Below are positions 31,831-40,572 of a DNA stretch of 64,000 nt, one piece after another. The notes beneath the pieces are model-generated. The model saw only the letters and a program-made list of their open reading frames with translations. It did no database searches and was not told the DNA's origin. The DNA lies in assembly GCF_963678875.1 (NCBI RefSeq), contig NZ_OY787456.1, positions 2,294,001-2,358,000 on the forward strand. The letters are read 5' to 3'. Origin of the DNA: an uncultured Hyphomonas sp. Its GTDB lineage: Bacteria > Pseudomonadota > Alphaproteobacteria > Caulobacterales > Hyphomonadaceae. Both the position numbers and the translations under genes were made by a program. Positions within the stretch are counted from its first letter, which is position 1, and every line of letters begins with the position of its first letter.

Positions 31831-33627
31831 TCAGGCACTGGCCGCATCCATCACGTCCAGCTGCACACGGCGCCTGCCATTCCACTCATCCGCCTTGAGG
31901 CGGCCGGCTAGATGCACGCGGTTTCCAGGCATCAGCGCCTCGCCCAGAGGTGCGCCGACTGCGCGCCAGGCGATGCAATCGAGACGGCCGGAAGCGTCCT
32001 CTGCGGTGAACTTCCAGTGATTGGCGCCGACCTGCCGGGCATAGGAAACCTGCACCGATTGAAGCGCAAATACCGGTTCCGGCGAACCTGCCCCAAAGGG
32101 GCCGATCTCCGCCACACGGTCTACCAGTTCCGGTGAAGCTGCGCCCGGCGCCAGCACCGCATCGATAGGCAATTCCAGCGCGGCAGCGCGCTCTGCGGTG
32201 AACTGCGCCATATGGGCAACCATCCACGCATCGAAGGCCTCCAATTGCTCCGGTTCAAGGCTGAGCCCGCCTGCCATGGCATGCCCGCCACCAGAGAGGA
32301 TCACGCCCTCACGCGCGGCAGCCGCGATCGCGTCACCGATGTTCACGCCCGTCACGGAGCGGCCAGATCCCTTGGCGACGGGGCCGAGCCCCTTGCCCCA
32401 TCCGATCACAATGCTGGGCAGGTGGAACCGGTCTTTCAGGCGGCCCGCAACGATGCCGATCACGCCCGGATGCCAGCCCTCTCCCGCTGCGATCAGGATG
32501 CCGCGCTCCGGGGTCTTCTCCAGCGCCTTCTCGGCTTGCAGGACGGCCTGATCGAGAATGGCGGCTTCCACCGCCTTACGCTCTTCATTGAGGCCATGCA
32601 GCTGTTCAGCCAGCGCGATGGCCTCAGCGCGGTCGTCAGTGGCGAGAAGCTTGGCAGCCAGCCATGGGTCGCCCACACGCCCACCGGCGTTCAGGCGCGG
32701 CCCCAGCATGAATGTCGCGTGGTAGACGGTCTCGACCTTCTGGATGCCCGAAACTTCTGCCAGCGCCCGCAGGCCCTCATTCTGGCCGCGTGACAGCATG
32801 GTCAGCCCCTGACGCACAAAGGCGCGGTTCACGCCGTGGAGCGGAGCCATGTCGCACAATGTGCCAAGCGCGGCGAGATCCAGCTGGGCCATGATGTCGG
32901 GCAGCCCATCCGGTGGCGCGATGCCCCGCTCCCGCGCGAGGCGGTTCAGGGCGGCGACAAAAACAAAGACCACACCCGCAGCGGCAAGATGCCCCTGCCC
33001 GGATGTGTCGTCGGGCCGGTTCGGGTTGACCAGAGCCAATGCAGGCGGATTGTGCCCGGACATCAGGTGGTGGTCGATCACCACCACTTCCAGACCGATC
33101 CGCTCAGCTTCTTCCAGAGCACCGACCGCCGCCGCGCCGCAATCAACCGTGATGACCAGATCCGATCCGGTCTCCTTCAGGTGCCGGAACGCCTCTGGTG
33201 AGGGGCCGTAGCCTTCTTCCAGCCGGTCCGGCACGTAGAGCCCCAGCTCCTGCCCCCAGGCACGGAAATAGCGCGCCAGGATCGCAGAACTTGTCCCGCC
33301 GTCCACATCATAGTCAGCGAAGACCGTGACGCGTTTCTTTTCGAGGATCGCGTCGAGAACGACCTCGGCGGCCCTGTCCATGTCGGCAAAGCTGGACGGG
33401 TTGGGGAAAGTCTCACGTAAAGTCGGCGCGAGGTAAGCGCCGGCCCCTTCGGGATCGACGCCGCGCTCGGCCAGCAGGCGCGCCAGAAGATCCGAGCCGC
33501 CCACAGCTGGCGCGAGTCGGCGCACAAGCGACTCATCGGCATCCGCAAGCGTCCAGAACCGGCCCGTTGCAGAGCGGTCCACCGCAAACAAGCGGCCATT
33601 GTCGGTTTTTCGGGCGGTAGCTGTCAT
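31831..33627 (-). CDS. recJ: Single-stranded-DNA-specific exonuclease RecJ
   Basis: The 598-residue 5'-3' ssDNA exonuclease works in recombination and repair. DHH-family motifs are seen: VFADYDVDGGTSSAI at residues 102-116, DLVITVDCGAAAVG, VVVIDHHLMSGHNPP near 180, and the DHHA1 block SGGGHAMAGGLSLE near 460; a C-terminal OB-like domain follows. The length is normal for the family. The start codon ATG at 33627 lies immediately after a 14-bp hairpin that encloses its GGAAG ribosome binding site, so translation may be structure-controlled. glpX lies upstream on the same strand. Confidence 0.93.
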   Translation of the reverse strand: MTATARKTDNGRLFAVDRSATGRFWTLADADESLVRRLAPAVGGSDLLARLLAERGVDPEGAGAYLAPTLRETFPNPSSFADMDRAAEVVLDAILEKKRVTVFADYDVDGGTSSAILARYFRAWGQELGLYVPDRLEEGYGPSPEAFRHLKETGSDLVITVDCGAAAVGALEEAERIGLEVVVIDHHLMSGHNPPALALVNPNRPDDTSGQGHLAAAGVVFVFVAALNRLARERGIAPPDGLPDIMAQLDLAALGTLCDMAPLHGVNRAFVRQGLTMLSRGQNEGLRALAEVSGIQKVETVYHATFMLGPRLNAGGRVGDPWLAAKLLATDDRAEAIALAEQLHGLNEERKAVEAAILDQAVLQAEKALEKTPERGILIAAGEGWHPGVIGIVAGRLKDRFHLPSIVIGWGKGLGPVAKGSGRSVTGVNIGDAIAAAAREGVILSGGGHAMAGGLSLEPEQLEAFDAWMVAHMAQFTAERAAALELPIDAVLAPGAASPELVDRVAEIGPFGAGSPEPVFALQSVQVSYARQVGANHWKFTAEDASGRLDCIAWRAVGAPLGEALMPGNRVHLAGRLKADEWNGRRRVQLDVMDAASA

Positions 33628-33628
33628 G

Positions 33629-33660
33629 AGGCTTCCGGGAATCAGAATTCCCGGAAGCCT
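33629..33660 (-). promoter_or_regulatory. Hairpin enclosing the recJ ribosome binding site
   Basis: Between glpX and recJ a 14-bp perfect inverted repeat (AGGCTTCCGGGAAT at 33629-33642, ATTCCCGGAAGCCT at 33647-33660) has a 4-base loop. On the recJ mRNA the downstream arm contains GGAAG, five bases before the ATG at 33627. Folding would hide the ribosome binding site. No T-run follows, so it is not a standard terminator. Confidence 0.65.
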
Positions 33661-33690
33661 ATCACAGGGATGGGGCGAATGCCCCCGGGC

Positions 33691-34644
33691 TTATGCCTTC
33701 CGGTTGGACCGGATGTAGCGGACCATGCCGTCGGTGGACGTCATCACCAGCGTGTGGGTGTGCACGCCGCCGTCACGATGCTGCACGCCGCTCAGCATGG
33801 AGCCCTGAGTCACGCCCGTGGCGCAGAAAACGGTGTCGGACGATGCCAACTCGTTCAGCGCATAGGTACGGCCGAGGTCGGTGATCCCGACGCGGGCGGC
33901 GCGCTTCTTTTCATCATCATTGCGGAAGACGAGACGGCCGAACATCTGGCCGCCGACGCATTTCAAGGCTGCTGCCGCGAGCACGCCTTCCGGTGCACCG
34001 CCGGAGCCCATGTACAGGTCGATGCCGGTGTGCGGGTTCGTCGTTGCGATCACGCCGGCAACATCACCATCGGTGATGAGGGCCACGCGGGCGCCGACGG
34101 AGCGCAGGCTCTCGATGATCTCTTCGTGACGCGGGCGGTCGAGGACGCAAGCGGTCATGTCGCTCACGTCGACGCCTTTGTGCTTGGCGAGCGCCGTGAT
34201 GTTCTCTGCCGGGCTGGCATCGAGGCTGATGATGCCTTCCGGATACCCCGGACCAATGGCGATCTTGTCCATATAGGTGTCTGGCGCGTGCAGCAGGCCG
34301 CCCTTCGGCGCGATCGCCAGCACAGCGAGCGCGTTGGCCATGGCCTTGGCGGTCAGCGTGGTGCCTTCCAGCGGGTCGAGGGCGATATCGATCTCCGGAC
34401 CGTTTCCTGTGCCGACTTCCTCACCGATATAGAGCATCGGGGCTTCGTCGCGCTCGCCTTCGCCGATCACGACGCGGCCTTTGAAATCGACCCGGTTGAA
34501 TGCCGTACGCATGGCATCGACGGCGGCCGCATCGGCCTTTTTCTCGTCGCCACGACCGACCAGTTTTGACGCAGCGATGGCTGCTTCTTCGGTCACGCGA
34601 ACCATGGCATCCGCCAGGCTAGGCGTCAGAACGCTGTTTTCCAT
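33691..34644 (-). CDS. glpX: Class II fructose-1,6-bisphosphatase
   Basis: This gluconeogenic enzyme of 317 residues hydrolyses fructose-1,6-bisphosphate. Motifs include VVIGEGERDEAPMLYIGEEV, the metal-site block IDIALDPLEGTTLTAKAM, GLLHAPDTYMDKIAIGPGYP and DLYMGSGGAPEGVLAAAALK. The order in this segment is hom, glpX, recJ, all leftward. In alphaproteobacteria glpX commonly lies between hom and recJ, so this is a conserved housekeeping arrangement. The ATG at 34644 follows GGAGACAAAAAAATT. No abnormality seen. Confidence 0.94.
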   Translation of the reverse strand: MENSVLTPSLADAMVRVTEEAAIAASKLVGRGDEKKADAAAVDAMRTAFNRVDFKGRVVIGEGERDEAPMLYIGEEVGTGNGPEIDIALDPLEGTTLTAKAMANALAVLAIAPKGGLLHAPDTYMDKIAIGPGYPEGIISLDASPAENITALAKHKGVDVSDMTACVLDRPRHEEIIESLRSVGARVALITDGDVAGVIATTNPHTGIDLYMGSGGAPEGVLAAAALKCVGGQMFGRLVFRNDDEKKRAARVGITDLGRTYALNELASSDTVFCATGVTQGSMLSGVQHRDGGVHTHTLVMTSTDGMVRYIRSNRKA

Positions 34645-34700
34645 AATTTTTTTGTCTCCGAACGCGGGATTTTTGTCTCTTACGCCTAGACGGTAAGCAA

Positions 34701-35984
34701 TTAGCTTGCCGCTTCGATACGAATTAGCCGTGGCGCGTCAATCGGCTTTGCAATTTTTTCCAACCGCTCCAGCGCGGCCTGCATGTTTGCACGCGGGCAG
34801 CGATGGGTCACGATGACCACTGGTGCGGCACCGGATTCCTCACCCGATTCCTGCAGCAGCTTGTCTACCGAAACGCCCTCTTTGGCGAGCGCTTCTGTGA
34901 GGGCAGCCAGGGCACCCGGCTGGTCCGGCAGGTACACGCGCAGGAAGAAAGGCGCGACTTCGGTCGGCGCCCCCTGCACGAACGGCCGGCCAGTATGGTG
35001 CGCAGCGCGGCCAAAGGCTGGGCGGATTGCCGGGCGGAACATCTTTGCGACGTCGCCCATGACGGCACTTGCAGTCGGGCCTGCGCCAGCACCGGGGCCT
35101 GTCAGCGTGATCGCGCCAACCGGGTCACCCTCAATGCGGACAGTGTTCAGGCTGCCATTGACGCGTGCCAACGGATGGGTGGCGGGCAGGACGAGCGGTT
35201 CGACGCGGCAAACAACGCCCTCATCCGTCAGGAGGCCTTCGGCGATCAGTTTGATGCGATAGCCAAGACGGTCGGCCAGACGCAGGTCCAGCAGGCTGAC
35301 CTTGTCGATGCCCGAGACGCTGACCTTCGAGAAATCGAGGTCTGCCGAAAAGGCGATTGCAGACAGAATCGCTGCTTTGTGCGCGGCATCCATGCCCGAC
35401 ACGTCCAGCGTCGGATCCGCTTCCGCATAGCCAAGGCGCTGGGCCTCGGCGAGCACATCATCATACTCGCGGCCCTGCTCCAGCATGACCGTCGTGAGAT
35501 AGTTGCACGTGCCGTTCAGGATGCCCGTGATGCGCTTGATCTCGGTGCCGGCGAGGCTGTCACGCAGCACGCGCACGACCGGGATTCCGCCAGCCACTGC
35601 GGCTTCGAACAGCAGGTCCACCTGCTTTTCTTCGGCGAGGCGGGCCAGAGCCATGCCATGCTTGGCAATCAGCGCCTTGTTCGCCGTCACAACGTGCTTG
35701 CCAGCCTTCAGCGCGGTTTCGACAGCGAATTTGGCAGGACCATCGGACCCGCCCATAAGCTCCACGAATACGTCCACGTCCGGATCTTCGGCCAGCGTCG
35801 CGGCGTCGTCGAACCAACGGTATGGGCTGATATCGACTGGACGGTTACGCGACTGGCTGCGTGCGCTGACGCCGGTAATTTGAACTTCGCCTGGCAGGCG
35901 AAGATTCTGCTGGCGTTCAACCAGTTCAATCAGGCCGCAGCCGACATGGCCAAGCCCGGCGATCCCTATCTTCAAAGGTGCCAA
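34701..35984 (-). CDS. hom: Homoserine dehydrogenase
   Basis: The 427-residue enzyme reduces aspartate semialdehyde to homoserine for threonine and methionine synthesis. It has the NAD(P)-binding opening KIGIAGLGHVGCGLIELV, the ELMGGSDGPAKFAVETALKA and VTANKALIAKHG blocks, the catalytic GILNGTCNYLTTVM region, SGMDAAHKAAILSAIAF, and a C-terminal ACT domain from about residue 345 (FFLRVYLPDQPGALAALTEA) for feedback control. The start is TTG at 35984 with AGGGGG five bases upstream; TTG at 35975 is an alternative. It is the first gene of the leftward hom-glpX-recJ run and is divergent from the MaoC gene. Confidence 0.94.
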   Translation of the reverse strand: MAPLKIGIAGLGHVGCGLIELVERQQNLRLPGEVQITGVSARSQSRNRPVDISPYRWFDDAATLAEDPDVDVFVELMGGSDGPAKFAVETALKAGKHVVTANKALIAKHGMALARLAEEKQVDLLFEAAVAGGIPVVRVLRDSLAGTEIKRITGILNGTCNYLTTVMLEQGREYDDVLAEAQRLGYAEADPTLDVSGMDAAHKAAILSAIAFSADLDFSKVSVSGIDKVSLLDLRLADRLGYRIKLIAEGLLTDEGVVCRVEPLVLPATHPLARVNGSLNTVRIEGDPVGAITLTGPGAGAGPTASAVMGDVAKMFRPAIRPAFGRAAHHTGRPFVQGAPTEVAPFFLRVYLPDQPGALAALTEALAKEGVSVDKLLQESGEESGAAPVVIVTHRCPRANMQAALERLEKIAKPIDAPRLIRIEAAS

Positions 35985-36139
35985 AAGGGCCCCCTGTTTG
36001 TTGCTGAATGTCCCGGCAGGTGCCTAGCTGGTTTGGCGGCCGGGGGAAAGGGGGCGACCGCCCAAACTGGTGGCATTGCAGCGGATGGAAACCCCGTGCT
36101 TAATGCGCGGACAAGAAACTGATGAGGGAGGGCGAATCC

Positions 36140-37015
36140 ATGCCAATCAATCAAGATGCCGTCGGATCGAAGGGCACACCGAGAACCTGGGCATGGGATT
36201 CACGGGACGCCCTGCTCTATGCGCTGGGCGTCGGCGCCGGGATGGAAGACCCCGTCGGGGCCGAACTGGAATTCACGACCGAAAACACGATGGGCGTTGA
36301 CCAGCAAGTGCTGCCCACATTCGGCGTGCTGGCGGGTTTCAATGCCAGAGGCGGAAAAAGCGCCATGTCCAATGCCGGGACCTATGACCCCCGCATGCTG
36401 GTCCATGGCGAACAGGGCATCCGCCTGCACCGTACCATTCCGGTTGAAGGCGAGATATCCATCGTCGATGAAATCACCGGCATTTACGACAAAGGCAAAG
36501 GCGCCGTCGTCGCGACCAAAGCCGTGGCGACGCTGACGGCGGACGGCAAACCGCTCTTCGAACTCACCTCATCTGTGTTCATTGTCGGTGAAGGCGGTTT
36601 TGGAGGCGACAAGGGCCCGTCCGGCCAGACGAATGTCGCACCGGAACGGGCGCCGGATCACGAGGTGACCTACCAGACCCGGTCGGACCAGGCCCTGCTC
36701 TATCGCCTGAGCGGCGATCGCAATCCCCTGCATTCCGACAAGAAATTCTCTGATGTCGGTGGCTTCCCGAAACCGATCCTGCACGGCCTGTGCACCTACG
36801 GCTTCACGGGCCGCGCCCTGCTCGCCTCGCTCTGCGGAAACGCTCCGGCGCGGTTCACGGCGATGGACGGACGCTTCTCTTCCCCGGTCCTGCCGGGCGA
36901 AGCGCTGACCACAAAGATCTGGACCGGAGAAGGCGATAACGGCACGGCCATCTTCCAGACCGTCGGCGGAGATGGCCGTGTCGTCATCAACAATGGAGGC
37001 TTCAGTTACGCCTGA
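36140..37015 (+). CDS. MaoC-family (R)-specific enoyl-CoA hydratase/dehydratase
   Basis: The 291-residue protein has the size and double-hotdog layout of eukaryotic-type hydratase 2. The N-terminal half has PTFGVLAGFNARGG and LVHGEQGIRLHRTIPVEGE. The C-terminal hotdog has the hydratase motif YRLSGDRNPLHSDKKFSDVG and FPKPILHGLCTYGFTGRALL, with the catalytic Asp and His. It hydrates trans-2-enoyl-CoA to (R)-3-hydroxyacyl-CoA and could supply PHA monomers. ATG 36140 with GGGAGGG upstream is preferred over ATG 36122. It is a single gene, convergent with the alaC-type aminotransferase. Confidence 0.88.
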   Translation: MPINQDAVGSKGTPRTWAWDSRDALLYALGVGAGMEDPVGAELEFTTENTMGVDQQVLPTFGVLAGFNARGGKSAMSNAGTYDPRMLVHGEQGIRLHRTIPVEGEISIVDEITGIYDKGKGAVVATKAVATLTADGKPLFELTSSVFIVGEGGFGGDKGPSGQTNVAPERAPDHEVTYQTRSDQALLYRLSGDRNPLHSDKKFSDVGGFPKPILHGLCTYGFTGRALLASLCGNAPARFTAMDGRFSSPVLPGEALTTKIWTGEGDNGTAIFQTVGGDGRVVINNGGFSYA

Positions 37016-37024
37016 TGGCGGCGG

Positions 37025-38239
37025 CTATTCCGCCGCCGCGGCTGCAGGCTTGATTTCCTTCACGCCGCGCTTCTCCAGGAATTTCCGGATGTTGCGCGCG
37101 GCCTGACGGATGCGCTGCTCATTTTCCACAAGCGCGATGCGGACATGGCCGTCGCCATGTTCGCCAAAGCCGGAGCCGGGCGCGACCGCGACATGCGCCT
37201 CGTTGATCAGCTGCAGGGCGAATTCGAGACTGCCTAGGTGCTTCAGCTGTTCGGGGATCGGGGCCCAGGCGAACATCGACGCAGCCGGGCTCGGCACGGG
37301 CCATCCGGCGCGTGTGAAGCTTTCCACCAGCACATCGCGGCGTGACTTGTAGATGGCGCGGGTCTCTTCCACGCAGTCCTGCGGACCGTCGAGCGCGGCG
37401 ACGGCGGCAACCTGGATCGGCGTATAGGCACCGTAATCCAGATAGGACTTCACGCGGGCAAGTGCGGCGATCAGCTTTTCATTGCCCGCCACGAAGCCCA
37501 TGCGCCAGCCGGCCATGGAGTAGGTCTTCGACATGGTGGTGAACTCGACCGCGATGTCCTTTGCCCCATCGACCTGCAGGATCGAAGGCGTCGGCTCGTC
37601 GAAATATATCTCGTTATAGGCAAGGTCCGACAGCACCCACAGCTCGTGCTTTTTCGCGAACTTGATGGCGTCCTTGTAGAAGTCCAGATCGCACACGGCG
37701 GCCGTCGGGTTGGACGGATAGCAGAGCACCATCGCGGTCGGCGGCGGCACGGAATAGTGCACGGCCTTGCCGAGGTTCGACAGGTATTGTTCCGGCGTCT
37801 GGGCCGGTACGCCGCGGATCGAGGCACCGGCAATGATGAAGCCGAAATGGTGCAGCGGGTAAGACGGGTCCGGCGCCAGGATTACATCGCCCGGTGCCGA
37901 AATGGCCTGAGCAAGGTTGGCGAAGCCTTCCTTGGAGCCGAGAGTGACGATCACCTCCCGGTCCTTGTCCAGCTTCACATCGAAGCGGCGTTTGTAATAG
38001 TCGGTCAGCGCGCGGCGCAGGCCGGGAATACCGCGCGAAGCGGAATAGCCGTTAACGTCCGGCCGGCGGGCCGTTTCGCACAGCTTGTCGACGATATGCT
38101 TGGGTGTGGGCAGGTCCGGATTGCCCATGCCGAGATCGATAATGTCCGCCCCGTCTGCGCGAAGGGCCGCCTTGGTGCGGTTCACCTGCTCGAAAACATA
38201 AGGGGGAAGTCGGCGGATCTTGTGAAAGTCGGTATTCAT
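37025..38239 (-). CDS. alaC: AlaC-type class I/II aminotransferase
   Basis: The 404-residue PLP enzyme has IIDLGMGNPDLPTPKHIVDK, SRGIPGLRRALTDYYKRRF, CYPSNPTAAVCDLDFY, DLAYNEIYFD and the Schiff-base Lys in TMSKTYSMAGWRMGF, then GHVRIALVENEQRI. These match glutamate-pyruvate aminotransferase AlaC, which is often named LL-diaminopimelate aminotransferase by automatic annotation. The C-terminus ends in an Ala-rich tail. It overlaps the start region of the lipoprotein gene behind it (38236), so the two are cotranscribed. The AlaC assignment is likely; a diaminopimelate substrate is less likely. Confidence 0.82.
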   Translation of the reverse strand: MNTDFHKIRRLPPYVFEQVNRTKAALRADGADIIDLGMGNPDLPTPKHIVDKLCETARRPDVNGYSASRGIPGLRRALTDYYKRRFDVKLDKDREVIVTLGSKEGFANLAQAISAPGDVILAPDPSYPLHHFGFIIAGASIRGVPAQTPEQYLSNLGKAVHYSVPPPTAMVLCYPSNPTAAVCDLDFYKDAIKFAKKHELWVLSDLAYNEIYFDEPTPSILQVDGAKDIAVEFTTMSKTYSMAGWRMGFVAGNEKLIAALARVKSYLDYGAYTPIQVAAVAALDGPQDCVEETRAIYKSRRDVLVESFTRAGWPVPSPAASMFAWAPIPEQLKHLGSLEFALQLINEAHVAVAPGSGFGEHGDGHVRIALVENEQRIRQAARNIRKFLEKRGVKEIKPAAAAAE

Positions 38240-38673
38240 TTGCGTTTGACCTTGAGGCCTTCAGTAACTCTGGGAACGTTAAACGCAGCTTCGATCTCGG
38301 CGATCTCTTTCTGCGTCAGGAAATCGGGATCAGCGGGCAGACCCGCGAATTCCGCTTCTACCCGCTTCAGCAGCACGGCCATCTGGCCGGCAACATCCAC
38401 GGGTGGCTCCGCTCGTTCATTAGAGTCAAAATAGGCCTGCAATATGTCCACACGGGCGGCTGAGTCAGGCAATGTCTTGCCTGGAAGCTGGTCGACAGGG
38501 ATTTCCTGAACCTCGGCCAGTTTCGGATAGCCTTCCCCACGGATTTCCTTGCGGCGGGCATCATACCAGTCGGGTGCCTGATTAACTGCCTCGCGAACCC
38601 GCGAAAAAGAGTTCGTGCAACCCGCAATGAGCAGCACAGATACGCTTAAAAGGGGAATCGCCGTGTTTTTCAT
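38236..38673 (-). CDS. Hypothetical lipoprotein
   Basis: This protein of 145 residues has lipoprotein signal MKNTAIPLLSVSVLLIAGC with the lipobox Cys at about residue 19. The mature part contains QAPDWYDARRKEIRGEGYPK and EIPVDQLPGKTLPDSAAR, and then a helical, charged region. It looks like one of the small conserved envelope lipoproteins of alphaproteobacteria, but no named domain is recognised. The frame extends to 38709; ATG 38673 fits the signal peptide. Its stop overlaps the start of the aminotransferase gene, with which it is cotranscribed; it is divergent from phaC. Confidence 0.65.
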   Translation of the reverse strand: MKNTAIPLLSVSVLLIAGCTNSFSRVREAVNQAPDWYDARRKEIRGEGYPKLAEVQEIPVDQLPGKTLPDSAARVDILQAYFDSNERAEPPVDVAGQMAVLLKRVEAEFAGLPADPDFLTQKEIAEIEAAFNVPRVTEGLKVKRK

Positions 38674-38745
38674 ACTGGGAGTCACTAAATCACAAATATT
38701 CAGGCGCATAGTAAAGGACAGCTAAAACAGGCATAATTTGTACGA

Positions 38746-40572
38746 ATGAGTGGCAGCGAGCGAATCAAGGACACCCCCGCCCCCCTGGCTGAGCTGATGA
38801 TGAGCCAGGACCCCGCGCGTATGCAGATGCTCATGACGACGCTCGCGCTGGCGAATGTCGAGTCCCAGGGCCTGCTGGCTGACATCATGATGGGGTCCGG
38901 CCCGCTGGGCACCGTCTCCCAGGGCGACCCGATGAATGTCGGCGAAGCGTTCCGCGCCGTAGGCTGGAGTTTCGCCACCAATCCGGCCGCCATGTTCAAT
39001 GCGAACCTGGAACTGATGACCAGTTGGATGAAGCTGATGCAGGAAATGTCGCTGGAAGCGATTTCCGGCAAACCCGAAAAAGACAAGGACAAGCGCTTCT
39101 CCGACCCTGAATGGGCTTCCAATCCGGGCTTCCGCTTCATTCGCAAGGCCTATGAAGTGAACGCCAACTGGATGAACAGCCTGGCCGACGAGGCGCCCGG
39201 CATTCCGGAAAACCTGCAGCTGCGCGCGAAATTCTTCACCCAGCTGCTGACCGACACGCTGTCGCCGACAAACTATCTTGGCTCCAACCCGACAGCCCTG
39301 CGCGCCTTCTTCGAGACCGGCGGCCAGAGCGTACTGGAAGGCCTCCGCCTCGCCCGCGCCGACGTTAAGAAAGGCGGCGGCAAGCTCTATATCAGCCAGA
39401 CCGATGAAACGCCCTTCAAGCTGGGTGAGAACATCGCGACCGCTCCGGGACAGGTCGTGTTCCGCAATGATCTGATCGAACTGATCCACTATGCACCGAC
39501 GCAGGAAAAGACCTATTCCCGCCCGCTGCTGATCTTCCCGCCGTGGATCAACAAGTTTTACATCCTGGACCTTCAGGAAAAGAACTCGATGATCCGCTGG
39601 CTGGTCGACAAGGGCGTGCCGGTGTTTGTGGTGTCGTGGCGTTCGGCGGACGAGATCACGCAGGACTACACCTGGGACGACTATGTCCAGAAGGGCGCCT
39701 ATGCCGCTGTCGAGGCGACGATGCAGGCATCCGGCGCAACCGGCGTCAACACGGTCGGCTACTGCATCGGCGGAACGATGCTCTCGTCAGCTCTGGGGCA
39801 CATGGCCAAGACCGGCTATGACAAGATCAAATCGGCCACCTTCTTCGCCTCGCAATCCGATTTCGAACTGGCCGGCGACCTGAAAGTGTTCACCGACGGA
39901 CCGGGACAGAAATACATCGGCGGCATCATCGAAGAGAATGGCGGCGTGATGCCCGGCTCGATGATGTACGAGACCTTCAACTGGCTGCGGCCGATCGATC
40001 TGGTCTGGCGCTACGTCATCGACGAATACATGCTGGGCAAATCGCCCCGCCCGTTCGACCTGCTCTACTGGAACGCCGATCAGACGAACATTCCGGGCAA
40101 GGTGCACCAGCGCTACCTGAAGGATTGCTACGCGGAAAACCGCCTCTCGACCGGCGGCTTCGAAGTGCTGGGCGAAACCGTGGACCTGAAGCAGGTGAAG
40201 ATCCCGGTGATGGTGCAGGCGAGCAAGGACGACCATATCTGTCCGTTCGAGAGCGTGTATCGTACCGCCCTCGTCTTTGGCGGAGACACGCAATTCGTTC
40301 TGTCAGGGTCCGGACATATTGCCGGCGTGGTGAACCATCCGGACGCGAAAAAATACCAGCACTGGCTGAACCCGGACCTGACCGAAACCGGCGGCGAATG
40401 GCTGGAGAATGCGGAAGAAGTCCCCGGCTCCTGGTGGCCGACCTGGTGGGACTGGCTGCGCCCGAAATCCGGCCGCAAGGTCGAGGCAAAGCAGCCGAAG
40501 GACATGGGCCTCGGCGCTGCACCCGGCAATTATGCAAAAGTGCGCCTGGCCGACATCAAGCTGCCGCTTTAG
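38746..40572 (+). CDS. phaC: Class I poly(3-hydroxyalkanoate) synthase
   Basis: The 608-residue cytosolic/granule enzyme polymerises (R)-3-hydroxyacyl-CoA. The active site is Cys340 in the lipase-like box VGYCIGGTMLS, with Asp495 or Asp496 in SKDDHICPF and His524 in GSGHIAGVVN. Other conserved parts are PPWINKFYILDL, VVSWRSADE and the C-terminal GSWWPTWWDWL. The length is normal for class I. The MaoC hydratase nearby could supply monomers. Its stop codon overlaps that of the convergent argC gene. A second synthase-like gene lies at 45125. Confidence 0.94.
   Translation: MSGSERIKDTPAPLAELMMSQDPARMQMLMTTLALANVESQGLLADIMMGSGPLGTVSQGDPMNVGEAFRAVGWSFATNPAAMFNANLELMTSWMKLMQEMSLEAISGKPEKDKDKRFSDPEWASNPGFRFIRKAYEVNANWMNSLADEAPGIPENLQLRAKFFTQLLTDTLSPTNYLGSNPTALRAFFETGGQSVLEGLRLARADVKKGGGKLYISQTDETPFKLGENIATAPGQVVFRNDLIELIHYAPTQEKTYSRPLLIFPPWINKFYILDLQEKNSMIRWLVDKGVPVFVVSWRSADEITQDYTWDDYVQKGAYAAVEATMQASGATGVNTVGYCIGGTMLSSALGHMAKTGYDKIKSATFFASQSDFELAGDLKVFTDGPGQKYIGGIIEENGGVMPGSMMYETFNWLRPIDLVWRYVIDEYMLGKSPRPFDLLYWNADQTNIPGKVHQRYLKDCYAENRLSTGGFEVLGETVDLKQVKIPVMVQASKDDHICPFESVYRTALVFGGDTQFVLSGSGHIAGVVNHPDAKKYQHWLNPDLTETGGEWLENAEEVPGSWWPTWWDWLRPKSGRKVEAKQPKDMGLGAAPGNYAKVRLADIKLPL

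Noticed and set aside
34803..36122. A 439-codon open frame on the plus strand
   Set aside because: Antisense to homoserine dehydrogenase, whose NAD-binding, catalytic and ACT blocks are intact.
35985..36139. A possible riboswitch ahead of homoserine dehydrogenase
   Set aside because: The 137-base leader has no recognisable SAM or threonine-responsive fold or leader peptide with runs of Thr/Ile codons.
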